A DNA stretch of 33,907 nt, from the NCBI GenBank assembly GCA_021204765.1, contig JAJPYU010000233.1, forward strand, positions 1 to 33,907, given 5' to 3'. This document shows, one piece after another, positions 16,729-25,147 of this stretch. Numbering within the stretch: position 1 is the stretch's first letter; each line of letters opens with the position of its first letter. A model generated the notes under the pieces. That model saw only the letters and a list, made by a program, of their open reading frames with translations, was not told the origin of the DNA and ran no database searches. The DNA comes from Clostridiales bacterium (lineage in GTDB: Bacteria > Bacillota > Clostridia > Lachnospirales > Lachnospiraceae). The position numbers were made by a program, and so were the translations under genes.

Positions 16729-18336
16729 CTACATCATCATTGATCCTATATAATAAAATCCCCTGCACTTGTCTAATCTCACCGGCACAATCTTTCCTAT
16801 AAGACTATCATCTCCCGGAAGATGAACTACAGAGTTATTGCCCAAACGTCCCGTGACCAGGCTGGCATCCTGCTTATTTATGCTCTCCACTAATACGTCC
16901 TGAATCTGTCCGGTGAGTTCAGCAGACTTCTCTGCGGCTATGCTTTGCACTTCCTTTAAAAGTCTGTCAAATCGTTCCTTGGCTACAGCCTCCGGAATCT
17001 GGTCCTCCATGGCAGCCGCAGGCGTCCCGCTTCTCTTTGAATAGAGGAAGGTGAAAGCACTATCGTAGCGCACTTTTCTTACAACATCTAATGTCTCCTC
17101 GAAATCCTCCTCCGTCTCCCCGGGGAAGCCCACTATAATGTCTGTAGTAATTGCAATATCCGGCACGGCCGCCCGTATCTTCTCAACCAACTCCAGATAA
17201 TGCTCCCTGGTGTACTTTCGGTTCATTATCTTAAGCAAACGACTGCTCCCGGACTGAAGCGGCAGATGCAGATGATGGCAGATCTTCTTTGACTTTCCCA
17301 TGACCTCTATCAGCTCGTCGGAGAGATCTTTTGGATGGGAAGTCATAAAGCGTATACGCTCCAGGCCGTCGATCTCCTCTATCCGCCTTAGAAGCTCAGC
17401 AAAAGATACAGGCTCATCCAGATTCTTTCCATAGGAGTTCACATTCTGTCCCAGCAGCATGACCTCAATGACTCCGTCAGCGACCAGAGCTTTTATCTCG
17501 TCGATAATCTCCTCGGGCCGTCTGCTTCTCTCCCGTCCCCTCACGTAAGGAACTATACAGTAGCTGCAGAAATTATTGCATCCGAACATGATGTTGACGC
17601 CGCTCTTGAATAAATATTTACGCTCATTTGGCAGCTGCTCCACCACCTGGTCCGTGTCCTGCCAGATATCCACAACCATGCCGGATCTTACATGAACAGT
17701 TTTATTTTCTTTTATTTTCCGGGCCGGAACATCTTCGGCTTCTCCCTGATTCACTCTAAAGGCATATCCTTTTTTTGCTTCCTCATACCCAGGCTGCTCC
17801 TGACCTCCCCCTGCAGGCTGCGCATCTGTTATATTATATTCTCTATTCTCATACACTTCGACCAACAGCTCCGGCAATTTGAAAATATTATGCGTCCCGA
17901 AGATCAGATCCACGAAGCTGTAACTCTTTTTTATCTTCTCTACGACCTGGCTCTCCTGCATCATGCAGCCGCAGAGCGCCACTATCATGTGCGGATTTTT
18001 CCTCTTATATCCATTCAGGTATCCTAACCTGCCGTAGACCCTGAGGTTCGCGTTCTCCCTCACCGTGCAGGTGTTGTACAGGGTAAAATCCGCGTCCTCG
18101 CTTACAGTCTGTTCATATCCAATGGCCTTTAAGATCCCGCAGAGCTTCTCCGAGTCCCTGGCATTCATCTGACATCCGAATGTGCAGACGCAGAAAGTCA
18201 GCTTCCGCCCGACTTCCGCCTCGAGGTGCCCCAGATACGCTCGCGCCCGCGCAATGAAGTAATACTGCCGCTCGGGCTCCGCTACAGGCGCATCTCTGCT
18301 AATATTTATTTCATCAAAATTAATGTTATTAACCAT
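16729..18336 (-). CDS. miaB: tRNA-2-methylthio-N6-dimethylallyladenosine synthase MiaB
   Basis: Radical SAM enzyme adding a methylthio group to i6A37 of tRNAs reading UNN codons. The 535 residues have an N-terminal cluster domain (CTFGCQMNARDSE with C55, NTC at C90, LCGCMMQ at C124), the radical SAM motif CNNFCSYC (C253, C257, C260) and a C-terminal TRAM domain. It is longer than typical MiaB because of an N-terminal lead of about 45 residues and a polar insert near 170-235. No ribosome binding site is obvious at ATG 18336, so the start is less certain than the identity. Confidence 0.95.
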   Translation of the reverse strand: MVNNINFDEINISRDAPVAEPERQYYFIARARAYLGHLEAEVGRKLTFCVCTFGCQMNARDSEKLCGILKAIGYEQTVSEDADFTLYNTCTVRENANLRVYGRLGYLNGYKRKNPHMIVALCGCMMQESQVVEKIKKSYSFVDLIFGTHNIFKLPELLVEVYENREYNITDAQPAGGGQEQPGYEEAKKGYAFRVNQGEAEDVPARKIKENKTVHVRSGMVVDIWQDTDQVVEQLPNERKYLFKSGVNIMFGCNNFCSYCIVPYVRGRERSRRPEEIIDEIKALVADGVIEVMLLGQNVNSYGKNLDEPVSFAELLRRIEEIDGLERIRFMTSHPKDLSDELIEVMGKSKKICHHLHLPLQSGSSRLLKIMNRKYTREHYLELVEKIRAAVPDIAITTDIIVGFPGETEEDFEETLDVVRKVRYDSAFTFLYSKRSGTPAAAMEDQIPEAVAKERFDRLLKEVQSIAAEKSAELTGQIQDVLVESINKQDASLVTGRLGNNSVVHLPGDDSLIGKIVPVRLDKCRGFYYIGSMMM

Positions 18337-18356
18337 AATATTTTAACGGCGCAATC

Positions 18357-18406
18357 CCGCGAACACTCAGTGAGCGTAAGCGAACTTATTTTCACGCGAG
18401 CGCCTT
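18357..18406 (-). repeat. Dispersed intergenic repeat, copy 2
   Basis: Inverted copy of the repeat at 15399-15545. Here the two blocks, 18375-18406 and 18357-18374, are directly adjacent. It lies between the hydA terminator hairpin and the miaB start. Confidence 0.75.
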
Positions 18407-18423
18407 ATATACTTTTACAGAAC

Positions 18424-18449
18424 ATGCGCCGGGAGTATTCCCGGCGCAT
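18424..18449 (-). terminator. Terminator hairpin after hydA
   Basis: ATGCGCCGGGA (18424-18434) and TCCCGGCGCAT (18439-18449) form a perfect 11 bp GC-rich stem with a four-base loop, 21 bases after the hydA stop. The following T-tract is weak, so termination may be partial. Confidence 0.65.
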
Positions 18450-18469
18450 AAACTATATTTGAGCAATTA

Positions 18470-20215
18470 CTATTTGTTTATCACCCTCGGCACATAGCTG
18501 GTGTGCAGCAGCTCGTGGGCTCTGGGGCTGCCCGGCTTCTCCAGATAATTGTCATAGAGCTCAATAATGGCCGGATTCTCGTGGGACATGCGGAACACGT
18601 TCGCCTCATCCAGTCCGTAAAGCACCTGCGCCCTCTTGCCGCGGATATCCACGGTATTGCGTATGTATGCCGGCTGCTGGGGCTGTCCGCCTCCGTTGAC
18701 GCAGCCGCCGGGGCAGGCCATGATCTCGATGAACTGGTAATCCGCCTCGCCGGACCTCACCTTTTCCAGTATCGCCCTGGCATTGGTAAGTCCGCTGGCC
18801 ACAGCCACTTTCACGTCAGTACCGCCCACATGGTAAGTTGCCTCCTTTATGCCGGCCGTGCCTCTGACCTCCTTGAAATCAGGGGAAGGGAGGGTATCGC
18901 CGGTCATGGTCTCCACAGCGGTACGAAGAGCCGCCTCCATGACGCCGCCGGTAGCGCCGAAGATAACGGCTGCACCGGTGGAAAGTCCCAGAGGACGGTC
19001 AAACCTCTCATCGGGCAGGGCATCGAACTTGATGCCGGCCTCGTTGATCATGCGGGACAGCTCCCTGGTGGTGATGGCGATATCCACATCTGGCACCCCG
19101 TTGGCAGCCTGATGATCTCTGTCGATCTCAAACTTCTTGGCAGTGCAGGGCATGACGGATACGACCACTATTTTCTTCTTATCTATACCAATCTTCTCAG
19201 CATAGTAGGACTTGGTGATGGCTCCGAACATCTGCTGGGGAGACTTGCAGCTGGACAGATGGGGGATCAGATCCGGGAAATAATGCTCACAGTACTTGAC
19301 CCAGCCCGGTGAGCAGGAAGTGATCATGGGAAGCACTCCGCCCCCCGTCACTCTCTCGATAAATTCGTTGGCCTCCTCCATAATAGTGAGATCTGCACCG
19401 AAATTCGTGTCAAACACTTTGTTAAATCCGAGCCTGCGAAGCGCTGCGGCCAGCTTGCCCTCCACGTCAGTGCCGATGGGGTAATCAAAAGCCTCACCCA
19501 AAGCGGCACGGACTGCCGGGGCGGCCTGGACGATCACATATTTATCCGGATCGTTGATAGCATCAAAAACTTCCTGGGTATTATCCTTCTCATAGATGGC
19601 TCCGACAGGACAGGCGGTAATGCACTGGCCACAGGATACGCAACTGGTCTCTCCCAGTCCCATATCAAAAGCGGAACCAATGAAAGTCTTAAATCCACGC
19701 TTGTTGGGTCCTATAACCCCGATGCCCTGGGTCTTTTCGCAGACAGACACGCAGCGGCGGCAGAGAATGCATTTGTTATTATCCCTGACCATATGCGGTG
19801 CGGAAGTATCCAGCTCGAACTTATTCATCTCGCCGTCGTAGAGATTCTCATCGTCTACCTTGTAATCATGGCAGAGCTTCTGCAGCTCGCATTTCCCGCT
19901 GCGGACGCAGGTCAGGCATTTCCTGTCATGGTCTGACAGAAGCAGCTGCAGGGTCTTTCTCCTGGAAGTGACAACCTTCGGGGTGTTGGTGTAAACTTCC
20001 ATTCCCTCATTGATAGGATAGACGCAGGCGGTGACCAGGGATTTGGCTCCCTTTACCTCAACCACACATATCCTGCAGGCTCCGATCTCGTTGATGTCTT
20101 TAAGGTAACATAAGGTAGGTATCTCCACTCCTGCGATACGGGCTGCCTCCAGAATAGTGGAACCTGCCGGGGCGGAAATCTCCATACCGTTAATCTTGAT
20201 ATTTACATATTCCAT
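18470..20215 (-). CDS. hydA: [FeFe] hydrogenase catalytic subunit, HndD/HydA bifurcating type
   Basis: Makes or oxidises H2 at the H-cluster, probably with HydB and HydC and with NADH and ferredoxin as partners. In 581 residues: N-terminal plant-type 2Fe-2S domain (C36, C47, C50, C64), His/Cys cluster (about 96-115, DHDRKCLTC), two 4Fe-4S ferredoxin motifs (149-160 and 192-202), then the H-domain with L1 TSCSPGW (299-305), L2 PCTAKK (C357) and L3 MACPGGC (C501, C505). A C-terminal small-subunit region ends near residue 580. ATG 20215, seven bases after AAGGAGG, is chosen over the in-frame GTG at 20224. Last gene of its operon. Confidence 0.95.
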   Translation of the reverse strand: MEYVNIKINGMEISAPAGSTILEAARIAGVEIPTLCYLKDINEIGACRICVVEVKGAKSLVTACVYPINEGMEVYTNTPKVVTSRRKTLQLLLSDHDRKCLTCVRSGKCELQKLCHDYKVDDENLYDGEMNKFELDTSAPHMVRDNNKCILCRRCVSVCEKTQGIGVIGPNKRGFKTFIGSAFDMGLGETSCVSCGQCITACPVGAIYEKDNTQEVFDAINDPDKYVIVQAAPAVRAALGEAFDYPIGTDVEGKLAAALRRLGFNKVFDTNFGADLTIMEEANEFIERVTGGGVLPMITSCSPGWVKYCEHYFPDLIPHLSSCKSPQQMFGAITKSYYAEKIGIDKKKIVVVSVMPCTAKKFEIDRDHQAANGVPDVDIAITTRELSRMINEAGIKFDALPDERFDRPLGLSTGAAVIFGATGGVMEAALRTAVETMTGDTLPSPDFKEVRGTAGIKEATYHVGGTDVKVAVASGLTNARAILEKVRSGEADYQFIEIMACPGGCVNGGGQPQQPAYIRNTVDIRGKRAQVLYGLDEANVFRMSHENPAIIELYDNYLEKPGSPRAHELLHTSYVPRVINK

Positions 20216-20228
20216 ACCTGACACCTCC

Positions 20229-20708
20229 TTATTCCTTGTAGATAGCGCCGAAACGGCAGTTGTCCATACAGGTACCGCACTTGATGCACCTGGTCATGTC
20301 GATGCTGTGAGGTGACTTGATGGCACCATCTATGGCATCCACAGGGCAGTTCCTCTTGCACAGTGTGCAGCCCTTGCACTTCATGGGATCGATCTTGTAA
20401 ACAATCAGCTTCTTGCAGACACCCGCGGGGCAGTGCTTGTTGACCACGTGCTCCATGTACTCGTCGCGGAAATATCGGAGTGTGGAAAGTACCGGGTTCG
20501 GGGCTGTCTGCCCTAAACCGCACTGGGCGTTTTCCTTGATATAGTAGCAGAGCTCCTCCATCTTATCCAGGTCTTCCACTGTACCGCGGCCGTCGGTGAT
20601 CTTTTCCAAAATCTCCAGAAGCCTGCGGGTGCCTACACGGCAGGGTGAGCATTTTCCGCAGGACTCATCCCCGGTAAACTGCAGGAAGAATTTCGCTATA
20701 TACACCAT
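20229..20708 (-). CDS. hydB: HydB (NuoF-like) C-terminal part, after an in-frame TGA
   Basis: This 159-residue frame continues the HydB frame directly after TGA 20709-20711, starting at an ATG touching it. It carries the 4Fe-4S motif ESCGKCSPCRVG with a further Cys in NAQCGLG, the NuoF helical domain, and two C-terminal ferredoxin motifs (CKGCTLCKRNCP and CIKCGTCMDNC). All expected cluster ligands are present. If UGA is read through, HydB is about 596 residues, normal for the family. If not, the ATG could restart translation: GGATGAG lies nine bases upstream. It ends just before hydA. Confidence 0.85.
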   Translation of the reverse strand: MVYIAKFFLQFTGDESCGKCSPCRVGTRRLLEILEKITDGRGTVEDLDKMEELCYYIKENAQCGLGQTAPNPVLSTLRYFRDEYMEHVVNKHCPAGVCKKLIVYKIDPMKCKGCTLCKRNCPVDAIDGAIKSPHSIDMTRCIKCGTCMDNCRFGAIYKE

Positions 20709-20711
20709 TCA
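20709..20711 (-). other. In-frame TGA at a usually Cys position of HydB
   Basis: On the minus strand the frame reads MDEYT-TGA-MVYIAKFF. Relatives, as I recall them, read like MDExTCMVDxAxYF, with Cys at the TGA position. TGA is used as an ordinary stop elsewhere in the window (zapA, PHP gene). The frame is open on both sides with conserved sequence. Confidence 0.8.
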
Positions 20712-22019
20712 GGTATACTCATCCATAACGATGAGTCCGCCGGAACCCATCATGGAGCCGATGCTTATCAGGTTATCATAATCGATGGGAATGTCAAAAT
20801 GCTCAGCCGGGATGCATCCGCCGGAAGGGCCGCCTGTCTGGGCAGCCTTGAACTTCTTTCCATTAGGAATGCCTCCGCCAATCTCCTCGATGACTTCCCT
20901 CAAGGTAGTGCCCATGGGAATCTCCACCAGGCCGGTATTATTTATCTTCCCTCCCAGGGCGAAGACCTTGGTACCCTTGGACTTTTCTGTGCCCATGGAT
21001 GAGAACCACTCAGCACCGTTTAAGATAATCCTGGGGACATTCGCCCAGGTCTCGACGTTATTTAAAATAGTAGGGCTCTCGAACAGACCCTTTACAGCCG
21101 GGAAAGGAGGCCTCGGACGGGGCTCACCGCGATTTCCCTCGATGGAGGTCATAAGTGCTGTCTCCTCACCGCAGACGAAAGCACCGGCACCGAGACGAAG
21201 CTCGATGTCGAAATCAAAGCCGGAGTCGAAAATATTCTTACCTAAGAGACCGTACTCCCTGGCTTGCTTAATGGCGATGCCGAGGCGTTTGACAGCGATA
21301 GGATACTCGGCACGGACGTAAATGTAACCCTGATTGGATCCGATAGCGTATCCGGCGATGGCCATGGCCTCCAGGACCACGTGGGGATCGCCCTCAAGGA
21401 CTGAACGGTCCATGAATGCTCCCGGGTCACCCTCATCAGCGTTGCAGCAGACATATTTCTGGACATTCCCCCTGTTGCCGGAGGCAAATCTCCATTTCAC
21501 TCCGGTGGGGAATCCGGCACCGCCGCGGCCTCTCAGTCCGCTGTCTGTGATGACCTTAATGACCTCATCGGGAGTCATCTCCGTCAGCACCTTTCCAAGA
21601 GCCTCATATCCGCCGGTACCGATGTACTCATCTATATTCTCCGGATTAATGACTCCGCAGTTTCTCAGGGCGATACGCAGCTGCTTCTTATAGAAAGGCG
21701 TCTCCTCCAGAGACTCGACGGTATTGTCCTCAGTGGTCTCCTGATAGACCAGCCTCTTTACCACACGGCCCTTTAAAAGATGCTCTGAAACTATCTCCGG
21801 CACATCGTCGACCGTGACATGGGTGTAGAACACGCCATCCGGGTATACAACCATGACCGGCCCCTCGGCACAGAGACCGTGGCAGCCGGTCTGAACCACG
21901 CAGATCTCAGAATCCAGATGGTTCTCCTTTAACTCTTCATTCAGCCTGTCGATGACCTGCAGACTCCCCGAGGAAGTACAGCCGGTACCACCGCAAACCA
22001 GAACATGTGCACGATACAT
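20709..22019 (-). CDS. hydB: HydB (NuoF-like) NADH/FMN-binding part, ending at the in-frame TGA
   Basis: The electron-bifurcating, NAD(H)- and FMN-binding subunit of the hydrogenase. The 436 residues have an N-terminal thioredoxin-like 2Fe-2S domain (LVCGGTGC near 8-15, TGCHGLC near 45-51), then the Complex I 51 kDa fold with GLRGRGGAGFPTGVKW, ADEGDPGAFMDRS and GEETALMTSIEG. The reading frame stops at a TGA within the conserved stretch; the rest of the protein follows in the same frame (20229-20708). GGGAGGG lies six bases before ATG 22019. It is preceded by the ferredoxin gene, 14 bases away. Confidence 0.93.
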   Translation of the reverse strand: MYRAHVLVCGGTGCTSSGSLQVIDRLNEELKENHLDSEICVVQTGCHGLCAEGPVMVVYPDGVFYTHVTVDDVPEIVSEHLLKGRVVKRLVYQETTEDNTVESLEETPFYKKQLRIALRNCGVINPENIDEYIGTGGYEALGKVLTEMTPDEVIKVITDSGLRGRGGAGFPTGVKWRFASGNRGNVQKYVCCNADEGDPGAFMDRSVLEGDPHVVLEAMAIAGYAIGSNQGYIYVRAEYPIAVKRLGIAIKQAREYGLLGKNIFDSGFDFDIELRLGAGAFVCGEETALMTSIEGNRGEPRPRPPFPAVKGLFESPTILNNVETWANVPRIILNGAEWFSSMGTEKSKGTKVFALGGKINNTGLVEIPMGTTLREVIEEIGGGIPNGKKFKAAQTGGPSGGCIPAEHFDIPIDYDNLISIGSMMGSGGLIVMDEYT

Positions 22020-22033
22020 ATATTTCCCTCCCT

Positions 22034-22408
22034 CTATTTCGTTTCATCCAGATGCAGCAGATACTGGGTGCAGACCCTGCCGCCTACCAGATGTCTCTCA
22101 ACTATATCCATGGCCTTGTCCTCATTTACCTGGACATAGGTGACTTTCTCCTTGCCGGGCTCGAAGACCTCAACTATGGGCTCGAACTGGCACAGTCCGA
22201 TGCAGCCGGTCTGGGTCACCATCACATTGTCAAGGTGCCGCTCCTGCACTTCTTTTACCAGGATATTAAGCACCGGCCTGGCACCGCTGGCGATGCCGCA
22301 GGTAGCCATACCTACTACCACACGGGTCTTCTCTTCGTCCGCAGCGCGAAGACCTATCTGGCCCTGCATCTTCTCACGGATTGATTTTAATTCTTCTAAT
22401 GATTTCAT
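22034..22408 (-). CDS. Thioredoxin-like 2Fe-2S ferredoxin of the hydrogenase operon
   Basis: A 124-residue electron carrier protein of the NuoE/HydB N-terminal type. The 2Fe-2S ligand candidates are Cys in GMATCGIASGARP, TGCIGLC and a C-terminal VCTQ, so the spacing differs from the usual C-x4-C pair. I chose ATG 22408 with GGAGGG four bases upstream; the frame is open further upstream but that part overlaps the HATPase gene. Its place between the HATPase and hydB is the arrangement known from hydrogenase operons such as those of Clostridium thermocellum. Confidence 0.88.
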   Translation of the reverse strand: MKSLEELKSIREKMQGQIGLRAADEEKTRVVVGMATCGIASGARPVLNILVKEVQERHLDNVMVTQTGCIGLCQFEPIVEVFEPGKEKVTYVQVNEDKAMDIVERHLVGGRVCTQYLLHLDETK

Positions 22409-22436
22409 CTTCCCTCCATGCGGCTCACTTGCCGCT

Positions 22437-22982
22437 TCATGAAATAAGTTCTCTCTCGTTTTCTTCAAGATAGCCCCTGATAAACTGTGAGACCTCCGGC
22501 TCATCAAAGGGCACCTCTCCCAATATCTCCCGAAATTCCCCGGTGTCCAGGACAAATGAATTCTCATCCACAACCCTGGTGTAACAGAAATCTATCGCAG
22601 TATTCATGGTTACCAGTGAATGGATGGTCGCGCCTATATCTCCCAGAGGCATACAGTCGATATTGTCCGTCTTAAACAGCGCTGTTACTGTGGTCCCAAC
22701 ACCCGGTTCTGACTCTATGGAAAAATCCCCTCCGGTGCATTCCGCTTCCTGCTTTAAAAAAGGAATGCCCAATCCTACATTTCTGGTAGTCCTGGTGGTG
22801 TAAAAAGGATCTGTCACATGCTCCAGAGTCTCAGCGCTCATGCCGCAGCCGTCATCAGCAATGATCACTTTTAAGCTGTGATCTCCGACCTGCTCATCTA
22901 CCGTGATGCGGATAAGCTTCGCCCCTGCTGAAATGGAGTTCTGCGCTACATCCAGGATATTTAAGGAAATCTCCGGCAGCAT
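22437..22982 (-). CDS. Histidine-kinase-like ATPase (HATPase_c only) of the hydrogenase operon
   Basis: A 181-residue GHKL ATPase with no sensor or phosphoacceptor domain. The N box is NILDVAQNSISAGA (about 8-21), the G1 box DDGCGM (44-49) and the G2 box GLGIPFL (about 69-75), then GVGTTV. A short C-terminal extension of about 70 residues ends in an acidic helix. It resembles the HATPase subunits placed between hydC and the ferredoxin gene in other Clostridia; whether it phosphorylates something is unknown. Its ATG overlaps the hydC stop by one base. Confidence 0.88.
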   Translation of the reverse strand: MLPEISLNILDVAQNSISAGAKLIRITVDEQVGDHSLKVIIADDGCGMSAETLEHVTDPFYTTRTTRNVGLGIPFLKQEAECTGGDFSIESEPGVGTTVTALFKTDNIDCMPLGDIGATIHSLVTMNTAIDFCYTRVVDENSFVLDTGEFREILGEVPFDEPEVSQFIRGYLEENERELIS

Positions 22983-23479
22983 CAGTTATACTTTGCCAGT
23001 ATGCCGTCGATATCATCGGTGGTCAGACGTCCGTAGACCTCACCGTTTATCATCATGACCGGTGCCAGGCCGCAGGCACCGACACAGCGGCAGGCATCCA
23101 GGGAAAACTTCCCATCAGCCGTACACTGTCCGCCCTCGATACCGAGCTTTTCCTGAAGCTTTTCGTAAATATCCCCGGAGCCCTTGACGTAGCAGGCCGT
23201 CCCAAGGCATACCGAAATCTGATACTTTCCCTTTGGATAAAGACTGAACATGGAGTAGAATGTAGCCACTCCGTAAATCTTCTCCAGGGGGATCCCCATC
23301 TCATCGGATATCATCTTCTGGACTTCATAAGGCAAATATCCATAAATGTCCTGTGCCTGCTGCATTATAGGCATCAGGGCACCTTTGGTGTCCTTAAGCT
23401 CGGCGATGATCTCCATGAGCTGCGCTTTCTGTTCCTTTGTCCCATTAAAAGGGACACGATTTGCAGTTCCCAAAACCAT
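22982..23479 (-). CDS. hydC: HydC (NuoE-like) 2Fe-2S subunit of the bifurcating hydrogenase
   Basis: Thioredoxin-fold 2Fe-2S subunit passing electrons between HydB and HydA. About 165 residues, with an N-terminal helical part (LMEIIAELKDTKGALMPIMQ) and the ligands CLGTAC and CRCVGAC, the normal C-x4-C and C-x3-C pattern. The start is ambiguous: ATG 23479 lies only one base after AGGAGG, whereas TTG 23473 lies seven bases after it and may be the real start. First gene of the operon hydC-HATPase-ferredoxin-hydB-hydA; a promoter with a candidate Rex site lies upstream. Confidence 0.93.
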   Translation of the reverse strand: MVLGTANRVPFNGTKEQKAQLMEIIAELKDTKGALMPIMQQAQDIYGYLPYEVQKMISDEMGIPLEKIYGVATFYSMFSLYPKGKYQISVCLGTACYVKGSGDIYEKLQEKLGIEGGQCTADGKFSLDACRCVGACGLAPVMMINGEVYGRLTTDDIDGILAKYN

Positions 23480-23553
23480 ACCTCCTGTAAAAAAATAAAT
23501 AAAAAACTCTTGCGTCAATCCCGAAATAACCTTTCAGCACTCCAGAATGGTCA

Positions 23554-23571
23554 TTGTTTTTATTTTAACAA
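23554..23571. promoter_or_regulatory. Candidate Rex operator upstream of hydC
   Basis: TTGTTTTTATTTTAACAA matches the Rex consensus TTGTTAA-N4-TTAACAA at 12 of 14 half-site positions (one half perfect). It overlaps the -10 box of the hydC promoter. Rex represses fermentation and hydrogenase genes when NAD+ is high, so the placement makes sense. Confidence 0.55.
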
Positions 23572-23590
23572 ACTAAGTATTTAAAATCAA
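23562..23590 (-). promoter_or_regulatory. Promoter of the hydC-hydA operon
   Basis: On the minus strand, TTGATT (23585-23590) and TAAAAT (23562-23567) are separated by 17 bases, about 85 bases before hydC. A T7 run just upstream (minus strand, 23594-23600) could belong to termination of the preceding hydrogenase gene, but no strong hairpin accompanies it. Confidence 0.6.
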
Positions 23591-23666
23591 TGCAAAAAAA
23601 CATGGATTATTGATCATTTATTGTACTTTGTTAGCAACAATGTTGTGTTAAATCTCATCAAAGCGT

Positions 23667-25136
23667 TTACCGCTTAAACGCCTCGCCAATCCTGTGCATG
23701 GAGAAGTCCTCCATTGGATAATTTGCGAGATTATCCAGTATATTTCTCCCATCAGCCGCAGCTATCATAGTATCCCGGTCCTTTTTGAATTCTTTCACAG
23801 TTTTATTCTTGCTGGGTCCCCCGACACATCCTCCCTCACAGGCCATTCCCTCGATGAAATCCCCGGGCAGGCGTCCGAGCTTTAAGAGAAGTAAAGCTTT
23901 TTTGCACTCCGCAGCGCCGTCGCAGCGGCACACATTGATATCTGCCTCCTCTCCCCTCTCTTTCATACACTCAAGAACGGAAGCCGTCACTCCTCCGCTG
24001 TTGCCGAAACGTTTACCGAAAACCGAACTCTCCTGATACTCCGTTTTCGACAGCTCCAGCTCAATACCTTTGCCGAATAAGAGAGAACGGATCTCTCCGA
24101 AGGTCAGTGCATAATCAGCGTTGCCCTCAATGCTCAGATCCAGGCACTCGCTTTTCTTCGCTATACAGGGGCCGATGAAAACAGTGACCGCCTCAGGATC
24201 CTTACTCTTGATCATGCGGGACACGCCGCACATGGGTGAGACCGTCGTGGACATATTGTCCAGGAGCTCCGGGAAATGCCGCTTTATCATATTTACAAAG
24301 GCCGGGCAGCAGGAAGTAGTCATCTTTTTGCCTTCTTTGTAAGCCTCGGACCACTCTAAAGCCTCTGAGGCCGCGGTCATATCTCCACCCAGTCCTACTT
24401 CCACCATGTCTGCAAAGCCGACTTTCATCAACGCCTCTCTCCAGCTGGCCATGGTGATTTCCGGGCCGAACTGTCCCTCTGCGGAGGGAGCCACCATAGC
24501 TACCACACGTTTCCCGGCTTTAATCAATTTGATAACATCCACGGCAAATGTCCTGGTGCCCACAGCTCCGAAGGGGCAGCTGTGAATGCAGGCGCCGCAC
24601 TGAATGCATTTATCCTCATTTATCACGCAGATACCGTAGTCATCATAAGTGATGGCATCGACAGGGCAGACTTTTTTGCAGGGTCTCTCCAGATGGGCAA
24701 TGGCGTTGTAAGGGCAGGCATCCATGCACTTGCCGCACTCTTTACATTTGTTCGGATCTATATAGGCGTGATCCCGGCTCATGCTCACCGCTCCGAAAGC
24801 ACAGGAATTCTGACAGGCCTGACCCATACATTTGCGGCAGTTGTCCGTGACCACGTATGAAGCAATGGGACATTCCTCGCAGGCTGAATTAATGACCTGG
24901 ACCACACTGTTGCTGTTCCTGTCAGAAGGGCATTTGCCCTCCGAAAGCCGCACACGCTGGCGGATGATCTCCCTCTCCTTGTATATGCAGCAGCGGTAGG
25001 TAGCCTGCGGTCCGGGAATAATCTTGTAAGGGATCTGATCCCTGTCAGCATCAAGGGTTCCGTTCCAGGCTGATTTTGCCACCTCGTACAAGACTCTGTG
25101 TTTCAGTTTCAGGATAGTCATGTCATTTGTGACCAT
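23667..25136 (-). CDS. [FeFe] hydrogenase, probably group B, monomeric ferredoxin-type
   Basis: A second H-cluster enzyme, 489 residues. The N-terminal half is Cys-rich: an unusual region (CCIYKE, C-rich 85-115) followed by ferredoxin motifs at about 131-141 and 177-187. The H-domain has L1 TSCCPAF (274-280, both Cys present), L2 GPCIAKK (C324) and L3 MACEGGC (C433, C437). The L1 Phe and the Cys-rich front suggest group B, whose physiological role is poorly known; I am not certain of the group. ATG 25136 has AGGAGG seven bases upstream. Confidence 0.88.
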   Translation of the reverse strand: MVTNDMTILKLKHRVLYEVAKSAWNGTLDADRDQIPYKIIPGPQATYRCCIYKEREIIRQRVRLSEGKCPSDRNSNSVVQVINSACEECPIASYVVTDNCRKCMGQACQNSCAFGAVSMSRDHAYIDPNKCKECGKCMDACPYNAIAHLERPCKKVCPVDAITYDDYGICVINEDKCIQCGACIHSCPFGAVGTRTFAVDVIKLIKAGKRVVAMVAPSAEGQFGPEITMASWREALMKVGFADMVEVGLGGDMTAASEALEWSEAYKEGKKMTTSCCPAFVNMIKRHFPELLDNMSTTVSPMCGVSRMIKSKDPEAVTVFIGPCIAKKSECLDLSIEGNADYALTFGEIRSLLFGKGIELELSKTEYQESSVFGKRFGNSGGVTASVLECMKERGEEADINVCRCDGAAECKKALLLLKLGRLPGDFIEGMACEGGCVGGPSKNKTVKEFKKDRDTMIAAADGRNILDNLANYPMEDFSMHRIGEAFKR

Positions 25137-25147
25137 TTATACTCCTC

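Noticed and set aside
18503..19312. Plus-strand ORF of 269 codons opposite hydA
   Set aside because: It lies wholly antisense to conserved HydA sequence; long antisense frames are common in GC-rich genes.
20656..20684. Bacterial SECIS element after the hydB TGA
   Set aside because: The best fold places its apical loop about 36-44 bases after the UGA, at or beyond the usual window, with mixed pairing. I keep it only as a weak hint, not as a feature.
20229..22019. Reading TGA as a sense codon across the genome (code 4 or 25)
   Set aside because: Many genes here end in TGA (zapA, fakA, the DRTGG and PHP genes), and Trp is coded by TGG, so TGA is a normal stop outside hydB.
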